This document shows positions 12,862 to 20,461 of a stretch of DNA of 20,562 nucleotides, piece after piece (the first letter of the stretch is position 1; each line of letters begins with the position of its first letter). A program made the position numbers and the translations under genes. The notes under the pieces are model-generated. The model worked only from the letters and a program-made list of their open reading frames with translations. It had not been told where the DNA came from and ran no database searches. Source of the DNA: JALZBN01 sp035525375 (GTDB lineage Bacteria; Actinomycetota; Acidimicrobiia; Acidimicrobiales; AC-14); the NCBI GenBank assembly GCA_035525375.1, contig DATLEI010000107.1, positions 1-20,562 on the forward strand, written 5' to 3'.

Positions 12862-14166
12862 CTAATCCTCGGGAAGGACGGCTGGTGTTGCCTTGGCGTC
12901 GTAGGCCGCCAGCTCCGGGACGATCTTGGCCAGGATCAAAACGCCGATGATGCAGGCCACCCCGCCTGAGACCACGGAAAACTGTGCTGACGCAAGGGCT
13001 GCGACGGCGCCAGCCTCGGCGTCGCCGAGATAAGGACCACCGCTGACGACCGCTATGTGTACGGCGGACAGACGCCCCCGGAGGTTGTCGGGCAACGACA
13101 GCTGGAGAATCGTGTTGCGGAAGACCGCGGAGATCACGTCGGCCGCGCCGGCGATCGCCAGCAGCACCAGTGCGCCGGGCAGCCACACGACCAGGCCGAA
13201 GGCGGCGATGGCCGCGCCCCAGCCCAGTACCGAGACGATCACGGCCAGGCCCTGCCGGCGCACCGTCCCGACCCAGCCGGTGAAGATCGCACCGATGAGC
13301 GCGCCGGCGCCCGGCGCGGCGTAGAGCAGGCCCACGGTTGCCGCGCCGCCACCAAAGACCTCGGTGCCGAGGGCCGGGAACAGCGCACGGGGCATGCCGA
13401 AGACCATGGCGATGATGTCGATGACGAAGGTGCTGACGAGCAGGCGCCGGCCGCGAAGGTAGCGAAGGCCGTCGGCGATGGAGGTGGCCAAGGCACGAGG
13501 ACTGCTGCGCCCCCATCCTCCGGGAGTCCGCAGCGCAGCGACCTCGGGGTCCTCCTCCATCGGGGGATGTGGACGCATGCCGGCCACGGTGAGGATGGCC
13601 ACGCCGAAGGTAGCGACGTCGATCCAGTAGGCCGTGGCCAGGCTGACCTGCCCTATCACGACGCCCGCCAAGGCCGGCCCAGCGACGAGGCCGAGTTGCC
13701 AGATGATCTGATTGAGCGCGGCTGCGGCCGGATACTTCTCCCGGCTCACGAGGGTCGGCACCATGGCGTTACGGGTCGGAAGGTCGATGCCGGCGAGACC
13801 GGCGGCCAGAGGGCCGAGGATGTAGAGGGGCCACAGTGCCGGCGCGTCCTGAATGGCGTTGAGGGCCAGGACCGCGCTGGTGAGCCCCATGAGCACTTGG
13901 ATGACGAGAAGCAATTTTCGGCGGTCGACAGCATCCGCGATCGCGCCGCCCACGAGGGAGAGCACGAGGATGGGGCCAAGTGATGCCAGCCCGACCATCC
14001 CGACCGCTAGGGATGAGTGCGTCAGTTCGAAGACCTGAAACGGAACTGCGACGACAGTGACTTGGCGCCCGATGTTCGAAACCGCCTGCCCGGCGAAGAG
14101 CAGCCGGTAGTCGCGCGATTCCCGCAACGGCGTCAGGTCGGCAAAGAGGCGCCGACGCCGGTTCAC
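12862..14166 (-). CDS. MFS transporter, EntS-like exporter family
   Basis: The 434-residue protein is a 12-helix major facilitator of the MFS_3/EntS type, which exports siderophores, drugs or other small molecules by proton antiport; its substrate is not evident. It opens with LFADLTPLRESRDYRLLFAGQ, a family hallmark, and carries motif A as GGAIADAVDRRKLL between helices 2 and 3. A long central loop (MRPHPPMEEDPEV to LRYLRGRR) divides the two halves. The frame extends to ATG 14226 through an Arg-rich run that overlaps the previous gene. GTG 14164-14166, one base after that gene's stop (TGA-G-GTG), is the better start and puts a short basic MNRRRR before the first domain. It is the last gene of the lhr operon. 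Its link with DNA repair is unclear: it may be a passenger or may remove a damaging compound. Confidence 0.9.
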   Translation of the reverse strand: MNRRRRLFADLTPLRESRDYRLLFAGQAVSNIGRQVTVVAVPFQVFELTHSSLAVGMVGLASLGPILVLSLVGGAIADAVDRRKLLLVIQVLMGLTSAVLALNAIQDAPALWPLYILGPLAAGLAGIDLPTRNAMVPTLVSREKYPAAAALNQIIWQLGLVAGPALAGVVIGQVSLATAYWIDVATFGVAILTVAGMRPHPPMEEDPEVAALRTPGGWGRSSPRALATSIADGLRYLRGRRLLVSTFVIDIIAMVFGMPRALFPALGTEVFGGGAATVGLLYAAPGAGALIGAIFTGWVGTVRRQGLAVIVSVLGWGAAIAAFGLVVWLPGALVLLAIAGAADVISAVFRNTILQLSLPDNLRGRLSAVHIAVVSGGPYLGDAEAGAVAALASAQFSVVSGGVACIIGVLILAKIVPELAAYDAKATPAVLPED

Positions 14167-14167
14167 C

Positions 14168-15181
14168 TCAGCGACGGGTCCGCTTTGTCGGTGTCGGGCC
14201 CGACGCCTTCTTCTTTTTTGCCACAACCGCGGGGCGGGCTGGCTTCTTGGCGGTCCGCGGCTTGGTCGCGTTCTTGAGAGCGGGCTTCGCCACCTTCTTG
14301 GTGACCGGTGCCGCAGCCCGTCTGGCGGCTCGCCCGAGTCCTTCCAGCTGCCTCTCGATGGCGCCCAGCGAAACCTCGTGTTGCTTGATGACTTCCTCGA
14401 ATCGGCTCTCGACCAGGCGGGCCGCGGCGGCGAGCCTCGCTCGGAACTGCCGGTGTTCCTCGGCGATGGTGTCGATCCGTTCTAGGAGGGAAACCTGCAG
14501 CTGCTCGTTGAGCTCTCGGGTTTCGGTGCGAACCTCGCTCAAGGGGGCCAGCAGACCCACCGATAGCTTCTCTACGAGCTGGCTTGCGGCAACCGATTGC
14601 CGGTCGGCGAGTCGCCGCTCGATGGCCTGCTGTTGGCTGTCGAGCGTGGCCGTCGTATCGCGAACGGCGCCGCCGAGCTCGTCGACGAGTGCCTGAGTCT
14701 CGTCACGGAGTTGCGTCGCGATGGCTTCGTGCTGGGCCTGTGACGACGCCTCGACCCGTTCCAGTGCCTCGTCCTGGCGGGAGGCCAGGCGCTCCTCCAG
14801 TTCCTGCTGTCCGCTGGCTCGGTTCGCGACCTCTCCACGGATCAACGCGGTGAGCTGATCGTGGAGCCGATGACTCTCACCTGTGACCCACGCGATGACC
14901 TCCTCGCGATCGGCGAGCATTGCGGTCACGACTTTGTCAGTCAGCTGATCGGGCAGCGCCGCGAGCATCTCCTCGAGTTGGTGCTGCCTGGTCGCCAGAT
15001 CGTCCGCCTTCTGGGAGAGCCCCTCGAGCTGCTCCCTGAAGTCCCCGAGCTCCGTGGCTGCTTGGGAGCTGGCCTCGTGTTCGGGCGGCGTTGTCGCCTC
15101 ACCCGAGAACGACTCGTCGAGGAGGCGCGTCAATCTGTCGGGCGTGGCTCGTTCCTCGCCTGCGGCCGGCTCAGGGTTCAC
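14168..15181 (-). CDS. Long coiled-coil protein with histone-H1-like basic C-terminal tail
   Basis: I do not recognise a named family. The 337-residue product has an acidic, flexible first 40 residues and then about 240 residues dominated by Glu, Gln, Arg, Ala and Leu in heptad-like order (for example QKADDLATRQHQLEEML, ELEERLASRQDEALERVE, QQQAIERRLADRQ). This should form a long coiled coil and a dimer or bundle. The last 45 or so residues are a Lys/Ala/Pro-rich tail (TKKVAKPALKNATKP, KKPARPAVVAKKKK, TKRTRR) like eukaryotic H1 or bacterial HU/Hc1-type tails, which bind DNA. There are no Cys and no membrane segments. The start is taken as GTG 15179-15181, overlapping the glycosylase stop in GTGA; GTG 15212-15214 is an alternative adding 11 residues. 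Its place between a DNA-repair pair and an exporter suggests a DNA-associated scaffold, by inference only. Confidence 0.8.
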   Translation of the reverse strand: MNPEPAAGEERATPDRLTRLLDESFSGEATTPPEHEASSQAATELGDFREQLEGLSQKADDLATRQHQLEEMLAALPDQLTDKVVTAMLADREEVIAWVTGESHRLHDQLTALIRGEVANRASGQQELEERLASRQDEALERVEASSQAQHEAIATQLRDETQALVDELGGAVRDTTATLDSQQQAIERRLADRQSVAASQLVEKLSVGLLAPLSEVRTETRELNEQLQVSLLERIDTIAEEHRQFRARLAAAARLVESRFEEVIKQHEVSLGAIERQLEGLGRAARRAAAPVTKKVAKPALKNATKPRTAKKPARPAVVAKKKKASGPTPTKRTRR

Positions 15182-15963
15182 GGTGACGTCGCGATGGGTT
15201 GGCAGGTCGGGCACCAGTAGGCCGTTCTAGCTTGCTCGCCCTGGGGGCGGGACTCGATTTTCGTCCCGCAGCGACGGCACGGGCGCCCGGCGCGCCGGTA
15301 GACCCACCGCGGCGCGGGGCGCGCCGGCGACTTGGGATCGGCGCTGGCTCGCATCAGGCGGCTCGCTGTGGTCATGAGCTTGTCGAGTTCGCCGGCGGAG
15401 ACGCCGGACCGAGTGGTCCAGGGATTGCGGCTCTCCAGGAACATCGACTCGCACCGCCATATGTTGCCGATGCCGGCGACCACGGTTTGGTTGAGGAGGA
15501 GTTCGCCGAGGGCGAGGTCGGGTGGGAGGGCGGCGGCGCGGCGCCGCACCTCCTCGAAGTCGACGGGATCCTCGAGGATGTCGGGGCCAAGCCTGGAGAG
15601 CGACGGATGCACCTCCTCGGCACGCGGCGCCAGCAGCTCGACGACCGGCGCGTTGTAACAGACGGCGACCCTGTCGCCACAGGTCAGCACCAGCCGGGCC
15701 TGGCGCTCGGGCCGTTGCCACGCCTCGCCCGTTCGGTAGACGTGCCACGAGCCGCTCATCCGCAAGTGCGTGTGCAGTGTCTGTCCTGAATCGAACCTGA
15801 TGAGCAGGTGCTTGCCCCAGGACTCGACCGACTCGATGCAACGGCCGACCATTCTCGACGCGGTCAAGCCCGGGACGCGGGTCGCCGCCGCCGTCACCTC
15901 GCGCCTGGCAAGCCACCGCTGCATGGTGGCGGCAGTGCGGAAAAGTGTGTCGCCCTCAGGCAT
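15178..15963 (-). CDS. nei: Formamidopyrimidine-DNA glycosylase / endonuclease VIII-like repair enzyme
   Basis: The 261-residue protein removes oxidised bases from DNA and cuts the abasic site by beta/delta-elimination. It opens with MPEGDT, in which Pro2 is the Schiff-base nucleophile and Glu3 the acid. Lys51 in SWGKHLLIRF is the conserved catalytic Lys. The helix-two-turn-helix reads LGELLLNQTVVAGIGNIWRCE (in two parts: LGELLLNQTVV and AGIGNIWRCE), and the C-terminal zinc finger has Cys229, Cys232, Cys251 and Cys254 in CRRCGT and CPTCQ. The opening PEGDTL is of Nei type rather than Fpg type (PELPEV). ATG 15961-15963 shares a base with the lhr stop (TGATG), so translation is coupled. In Mycobacterium tuberculosis lhr (Rv3296) and nei (Rv3297) are also neighbours, which supports a functional link between helicase and glycosylase. 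Confidence 0.93.
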   Translation of the reverse strand: MPEGDTLFRTAATMQRWLARREVTAAATRVPGLTASRMVGRCIESVESWGKHLLIRFDSGQTLHTHLRMSGSWHVYRTGEAWQRPERQARLVLTCGDRVAVCYNAPVVELLAPRAEEVHPSLSRLGPDILEDPVDFEEVRRRAAALPPDLALGELLLNQTVVAGIGNIWRCESMFLESRNPWTTRSGVSAGELDKLMTTASRLMRASADPKSPARPAPRWVYRRAGRPCRRCGTKIESRPQGEQARTAYWCPTCQPIATSP

Positions 15964-18900
15964 CAGCCATACCGCACCAGTCCTCGGGGTGACGGGACGA
16001 AGCCCGCACCCTTGAGCGCCGGCTCCAGCCCCTCGTCGTAGCGCTCGACCGCCAGACGACGGAAGCGTCCCGAGGTTACGAGGTGGCCGAGGGCACCGAT
16101 CGCGGTGTCCTCCCAGCTGCCGTCGAGATCCCGCAGGGCGACGAGGCCCTTGGCGGCGCGCTCCACGTACAGGGACGCCAGCCCGTCGACGAACACGACA
16201 TACGCGCCGGGCACGCGCCGGAGTCCGGTGCCCCCCGCTCTCGGCCGCTCGGGCCCTTCGCGCGGCCACGGCAACGAGACACCGAAGGGATTGGCCGGAT
16301 CGGTGGCAGCAAGGACGAGGATCTCGCCATCGGCGACCGTCCTGGTTGCCCGCAAGCGATCGACTGCGCCGGCGAGCGCGAACTGGGCTCCGCCGAGGCC
16401 GGCGACGAAATACCCTCGGCGCACCCGGCCGGCGTCCTCCATGGCCCGCAGCACGGGATAGACGGCGGCGAACCCTCCAGAGTGGCCCTCGCCGCGCACT
16501 GACTCTCTGGTGAGCACGCCGTGGCGCTCGAGCAGCGTGATGGCGAGGGCGTGGGCGCGAACGGTGGCGGTGGCAGCATCGGCGGGCAACTCAACGTCGA
16601 CTAGTGACCACCGGCCCTGGCCCCGGGGTGGGCCGAGCACCGTGAGCGATCCCAGGTTGGGACGGTGGCGGCCGCGAGTCTTGCGGTTCCGGCTGCCGAC
16701 GCCGCCGGTGAAGGCGCGGAGCGCGGCGAACGAGTCGTTGGTGACCTCGCCCGCCCACACCAGGTCCCAGAGGGCGTCGAGCGACGGCTTGTCGTCGTCT
16801 CCAGCCAGTTCCCGGAAGAAGCACGCGCCGCGCCGGGACAGCACCTCACGAAGACGATCGTGCTCGGCGCCGTCTGGACGGTCGGCGCTCGGCAGCGGCC
16901 TCAGGGCGGGGGCCTTCTCGCGAAGGAAGAGCATGACCTTGCCATCGTCACGTCCGAGCGGCCCGGCGCCGAGCCAGACCACCTCGCCCGCGGCTGAGAG
17001 CTCGTCGAGGAGCCGGGGGGAGTACTCGGCGATGCGCGCCGGCAGCACGTCGCGCTCCAATACCGACGCCGGGATGGCGATACCTTGGAGCTGGGCGACC
17101 ACCTCGACGAGACGGTCGAGCCCCCGGCCGCCCCCTCGACCGCCGCCCCCGCTTCCGCCCAGGGGCATCACGCCTTGCCACGCGGGAAGGAAGCGCGCCA
17201 GGACGTCGGTCTCGACGGGCTCGACCTCCTTGCGCAAGGCGGCGAGTGACCGCTGTCGCAAGCTGCGCAGGACGTTGGGGTCGCACCACTCACTGCTGTT
17301 GCCCCCGGGCCGGAAGCCGCCCTCGAGGAGGAGGCCGGCGTCGGCCCGGCGCGCCAGGAGACCATCGACCGCCGTCGCCGGCAGGCCGAGGCGCGCCGCC
17401 GGCTCGGCGCTCGTGAAGGGTCCGTGGGTGCGGGCCCAACGTCCGAGCACGCTTCCGAGCGGGTCGTCGATCGACTCGAGAAACGCGTCGGGTAGTCCTG
17501 ACGGCGGCACTGCGCCGAGGGCGTCGCGGTAGCGGCCGGCGTCCTCCGCCGCGATCAAGCGGGTCTCGCCCGCGAGGCGCACCTCGACGGCCCGGCGCGC
17601 CTGGAGAAGGTCATTGGCGAAGTCGTCGACGGCGCGGGCTTTCAGCTCGGCGCGAGTCAGATCTCCGAGGCGCATGAGGAGGTCGTGAGCCTCATCGGCG
17701 TCACGGGCCCAGCGTTGCTCGTCGAGGCACTGGAGGTCGGCCTCGAGCGCGTCGAGGGCCTGGGGCTGGATCAGCTCCCGCAGCTCCTCGGAGCCCATCA
17801 ACTCCGACAGCATCTCGCGGTCGAGCGTGAGGGCCTGGGCGCGCCGTTCAGCCAAAGGCGAGTCTCCGTCGTAGAGGAAGTTGGCGACGTAGGCGAAGGC
17901 GAGTGAGGACGCGAACGGCGAGGGCCGCGCCGTGTCGACCGACACCACCCGCACCGTGCGAGCCCGGACTCGAGCCATGAGGTCGGTGAGTGCCGGCAGG
18001 TCGAACACGTCACGCAGGCACTCGCGGTAGGTCTCCAAGATGATCGGGAATGACCCGTGGCGGGACGCAACTGCGAGCAGGTCGGCCGCGCGCTGGCGTT
18101 GCTGCCACAGCGGCGTGCGCGAACCGGGGCGCCGTCTCGGCAGCAGCAGGGCGCGAGCCGCGTTTTCACGGAAGTGGGCCGCAAACAGCGCGCTATTGGC
18201 GAGCTCGCCGACGACGAGGTCCTCGACGTCCTCCGGCTCCAGTAAGACCGACTCGATTGGCGGTGACTCGTCGGCCTCGGGGAGCCGCACAACGATGCCC
18301 TCGTCGCTCCACATGGTCTGCACTTCGAGTCCGAGGCGCTCGCGCACCTTGGCCTCGATGGCGAGAGCCCACGGCGCGTGTACCCGCCCGCCGAAGGGTG
18401 AGAGGACGCAGATGCGCCAGTCACCGAGCTCGTCTCTGAACCGCTCGACAACCAGTTGGCGGTCGGTCGGAAGTGCGCCGCCCGTTACTTGGCGCTCCTC
18501 GTCGAGGTAGGACCGCAGGTTGCTCACGGCCAGCTCGTCGAGCGAGCAGTCGGTGGCCAGGCGCTCGTCCGACCAGTCGCCGACCTCCCGCAGGAACGCA
18601 CCTATGGCCCGGCCCAACTCCGCCGGCCGCCCGGGACCGTCGCCGTGCCAGAACGGCATCTTCCCCGGCTCACCCGGCGCAGGAGTAACGACCACCCGGT
18701 CACGGGTGATCTCCTGGATCCGCCAGGTGGTCGCGCCGAGCAGGAAGGTCTCGCCAACCCGACTCTCGTAGACCATTTCCTCGTCGAGCTCACCGACTCT
18801 CGAGCCCTCCGGCGTGAACACGCCGTAAAGCCCCCGGTCGGGGATGGTGCCGCCGCTGGTGACGGCGAGCATGCGCGCGCCGGCGCGCGCCCGCAATGTT

Positions 18901-20432
18901 CCATCGGCGCGGTCCCAGACGATACGAGGACGCAGCTCGGCGAAGTCGTCGGACGGGTAGCGGCCGGCAAGCATGTCGAGCACCGATTCGAGCACGGGCC
19001 GGCTGCAGTCTGCGAACGGGTATGCGCCGCCGGCCACTTCGATGACCTCGTCGACGGTCACGTCTTCCACAGCGCACATGGCGACGATCTGCTGCGCCAG
19101 CACGTCGAGGGGATTGCGAGGCACCCGCGTCTCCTCGATCTGCGCCTCCTTCATGCGCATGGCGACGACCGCGGCCTCGACCAGGTCGCCTCTGAACTTG
19201 GGGAAGATCCGACCTTTCGACGCCTGGCCTACCTGGTGCCCGGCGCGCCCGATCCGCTGGAGCCCGCTGGCCACGGTCGTCGGCGACTCCACCTGGACGA
19301 CGAGGTCGATGGCACCCATGTCGATGCCGAGCTCGAGGCTGCTCGTCGCCACCAGCGCGGGCAGGGTGCCGGCCTTGAGCGCATCCTCGATCAGGAGGCG
19401 CTGTTCCCTCGCCACCGACCCATGGTGCGATCGCACCAGGTCTTCGCCAGCGAGCTCGTTCAGGCGCGCCGCCAGGCGCTCGGCCAAGCGGCGCGAATTG
19501 ACGAAGATGAGTGTCGAGCGGTGCTTGTGAATGAGGTCGAGCAGCACGGGATGGATCGCGGGCCATATCGAGTGGCGCGCCTCGGGATCACCCGCGGCTG
19601 GCCCCGACAGGATCTCCCCCTGCCCATTGTCGATCGGACGACCGAGCTCACCCATGTCCTCGACCGGCACGATGACCTGGAGTTCCAGCGGCTTGCGGAC
19701 ACCGGCATCCACGACGGTGACCGGGCGAGGCGCCCACCCGCCGCCCGAGTTCCCGTTCCCTGCTGCTCGGTCGCGCCGGCGGCCACCCAGGAATCGGGCC
19801 ACCTCCTCCAGCGGACGCTGCGTCGCTGACAATCCAATCCTTTGCGGCGGGCGAGCTGTCAGCCGTTCGAGCCGCTCGAGCGAAAGCGCCAGGTGAGCGC
19901 CGCGCTTGGTCGCCGCAACCGAGTGGATCTCGTCGACGATGACGTGCTCGATGCCGGCGAGGACTGAGCGGGCGTTCGACGTGAGCATCAGGTAGAGCGA
20001 TTCCGGCGTCGTGATCAGGATGTCGGGGGGATGGCGCACGATGTCCCGCCGGTCGGCCTGGGGCGTGTCGCCGGTGCGGGTTGCCACCTTCACGACAGGC
20101 GCGGGAAGTCCCTGGCGTTCGGCCTCCAGGGTGATGCCAGCCAACGGTCCGCGCAGGTTGCGCTCGACGTCGTAGGTCAGCGCCTTCAGTGGCGAGACAT
20201 AGAGAACGCGGCAGCGCTTCTCGCTCTCGGCCACCGGCGCGGTGACGAGTCGGTCGAGGCACCAGAGGAAGGCTGCGAGCGTCTTGCCCGAACCGGTTGG
20301 GGCAAGCACGAGGGTGTGTTCGCCCCGGCTGATCGCATCCCATCCCTGTGCCTGCGCAGGCGTGGGTTCGGCGAACGTGGCGTCGAACCAGGCCCGGGTG
20401 ACAGGCGAGAAGCTCTCGGGGACGCCAGGCAT
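15963..20432 (-). CDS. lhr: Lhr-family large ATP-dependent DNA helicase
   Basis: The 1489-residue protein is a full-length Lhr, a 3'-to-5' DNA translocase/helicase that prefers RNA:DNA hybrids and is induced by DNA damage in mycobacteria. The core has Q-motif-like PTPAQAQGWDAI, Walker A LAPTGSGKT (43-51), Walker B DEIH (167-170), SAT (202-204), LIFVNSRRLAERL, ATSSLELGIDMG and motif VI QRIGRAGH (392-399), followed by winged-helix and beta-barrel regions of Lhr-Core to about residue 850. The remaining 600 or so residues correspond to the long C-terminal domain of bacterial Lhr, a series of winged helices ending in a beta-barrel. A Gly/Arg-rich insert (GGSGGGGRGGGRG, near 17125-17165) lies in this part. 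Length is close to mycobacterial Lhr (about 1500). ATG 20430-20432 is preceded by a TACCCT box exactly six bases away. It heads a four-gene operon. Confidence 0.96.
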   Translation of the reverse strand: MPGVPESFSPVTRAWFDATFAEPTPAQAQGWDAISRGEHTLVLAPTGSGKTLAAFLWCLDRLVTAPVAESEKRCRVLYVSPLKALTYDVERNLRGPLAGITLEAERQGLPAPVVKVATRTGDTPQADRRDIVRHPPDILITTPESLYLMLTSNARSVLAGIEHVIVDEIHSVAATKRGAHLALSLERLERLTARPPQRIGLSATQRPLEEVARFLGGRRRDRAAGNGNSGGGWAPRPVTVVDAGVRKPLELQVIVPVEDMGELGRPIDNGQGEILSGPAAGDPEARHSIWPAIHPVLLDLIHKHRSTLIFVNSRRLAERLAARLNELAGEDLVRSHHGSVAREQRLLIEDALKAGTLPALVATSSLELGIDMGAIDLVVQVESPTTVASGLQRIGRAGHQVGQASKGRIFPKFRGDLVEAAVVAMRMKEAQIEETRVPRNPLDVLAQQIVAMCAVEDVTVDEVIEVAGGAYPFADCSRPVLESVLDMLAGRYPSDDFAELRPRIVWDRADGTLRARAGARMLAVTSGGTIPDRGLYGVFTPEGSRVGELDEEMVYESRVGETFLLGATTWRIQEITRDRVVVTPAPGEPGKMPFWHGDGPGRPAELGRAIGAFLREVGDWSDERLATDCSLDELAVSNLRSYLDEERQVTGGALPTDRQLVVERFRDELGDWRICVLSPFGGRVHAPWALAIEAKVRERLGLEVQTMWSDEGIVVRLPEADESPPIESVLLEPEDVEDLVVGELANSALFAAHFRENAARALLLPRRRPGSRTPLWQQRQRAADLLAVASRHGSFPIILETYRECLRDVFDLPALTDLMARVRARTVRVVSVDTARPSPFASSLAFAYVANFLYDGDSPLAERRAQALTLDREMLSELMGSEELRELIQPQALDALEADLQCLDEQRWARDADEAHDLLMRLGDLTRAELKARAVDDFANDLLQARRAVEVRLAGETRLIAAEDAGRYRDALGAVPPSGLPDAFLESIDDPLGSVLGRWARTHGPFTSAEPAARLGLPATAVDGLLARRADAGLLLEGGFRPGGNSSEWCDPNVLRSLRQRSLAALRKEVEPVETDVLARFLPAWQGVMPLGGSGGGGRGGGRGLDRLVEVVAQLQGIAIPASVLERDVLPARIAEYSPRLLDELSAAGEVVWLGAGPLGRDDGKVMLFLREKAPALRPLPSADRPDGAEHDRLREVLSRRGACFFRELAGDDDKPSLDALWDLVWAGEVTNDSFAALRAFTGGVGSRNRKTRGRHRPNLGSLTVLGPPRGQGRWSLVDVELPADAATATVRAHALAITLLERHGVLTRESVRGEGHSGGFAAVYPVLRAMEDAGRVRRGYFVAGLGGAQFALAGAVDRLRATRTVADGEILVLAATDPANPFGVSLPWPREGPERPRAGGTGLRRVPGAYVVFVDGLASLYVERAAKGLVALRDLDGSWEDTAIGALGHLVTSGRFRRLAVERYDEGLEPALKGAGFVPSPRGLVRYG

Positions 20433-20438
20433 CCCACC

Positions 20439-20444
20439 AGGGTA
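20439..20444 (-). promoter_or_regulatory. -10 box predicting a leaderless lhr transcript
   Basis: The minus-strand hexamer TACCCT fits TANNNT and is followed by GGTGGG and then the ATG, so the predicted transcription start is the A of the start codon. If instead the message starts further upstream, GGTGGG could serve as a weak ribosome binding site. It lies four bases from the oppositely directed box at 20449-20454. Confidence 0.45.
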
Positions 20445-20448
20445 CGGG

Positions 20449-20454
20449 TACGCT
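20449..20454 (+). promoter_or_regulatory. -10 box predicting a leaderless PAC2-family transcript
   Basis: TACGCT fits TANNNT and is seven bases from ATG 20462, so transcription should start at or one base before the start codon. No ribosome binding site is present in the 29-bp gap. Any -35 element would lie inside the lhr coding region. Confidence 0.45.
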
Positions 20455-20461
20455 GGGACAA

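Larger units (their letters stand above)
1593..19581. repeat. Dispersed palindromic octamer GGCGCGCC, 28 copies
   Basis: By eye I find GGCGCGCC starting at 1593, 2204, 2837, 3494, 3780, 4240, 4812, 4844, 5258, 6338, 6876, 7065, 7800, 8215, 8462, 9102, 9519, 10907, 11671, 15289, 15318, 17348, 17390, 17594, 17838, 19242, 19463 and 19574. At roughly 68 percent GC about four would be expected from composition alone. Copies occur in all three codon phases (for example phase 1 at 2837, phase 2 in the P450 gene at 7065, phase 3 in ku at 2204) and one lies between the ligase and ku genes. The near-variants GGCGCGCA/T/G together are only about eight. Flanking bases are not conserved. The pattern resembles the HIP1 octamer of cyanobacteria; function unknown. 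Confidence 0.8.

Noticed and set aside
15964..16269. Upstream extension of the nei frame into lhr
   Set aside because: The catalytic Pro and Glu must follow the initiator Met (MPEGDT), which fixes the start at 15963.
17120..17170. Gly/Arg-rich stretch in the Lhr C-terminal domain as a sign of frameshift or repeat insertion
   Set aside because: The reading frame is intact on both sides and resumes normal Lhr-like sequence; it is best seen as a flexible insert.
18870..18900. GCGCGC-rich tract in lhr as a regulatory or Z-DNA element
   Set aside because: It encodes an ordinary ARAGARM-type stretch and is short; high GC content explains it.
18456..19829. 457-codon open frame on the plus strand inside lhr
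   Set aside because: It is antisense to conserved helicase motifs, is full of His, Arg and Asp of the kind produced by reverse reading of high-GC genes, and shows no domain.
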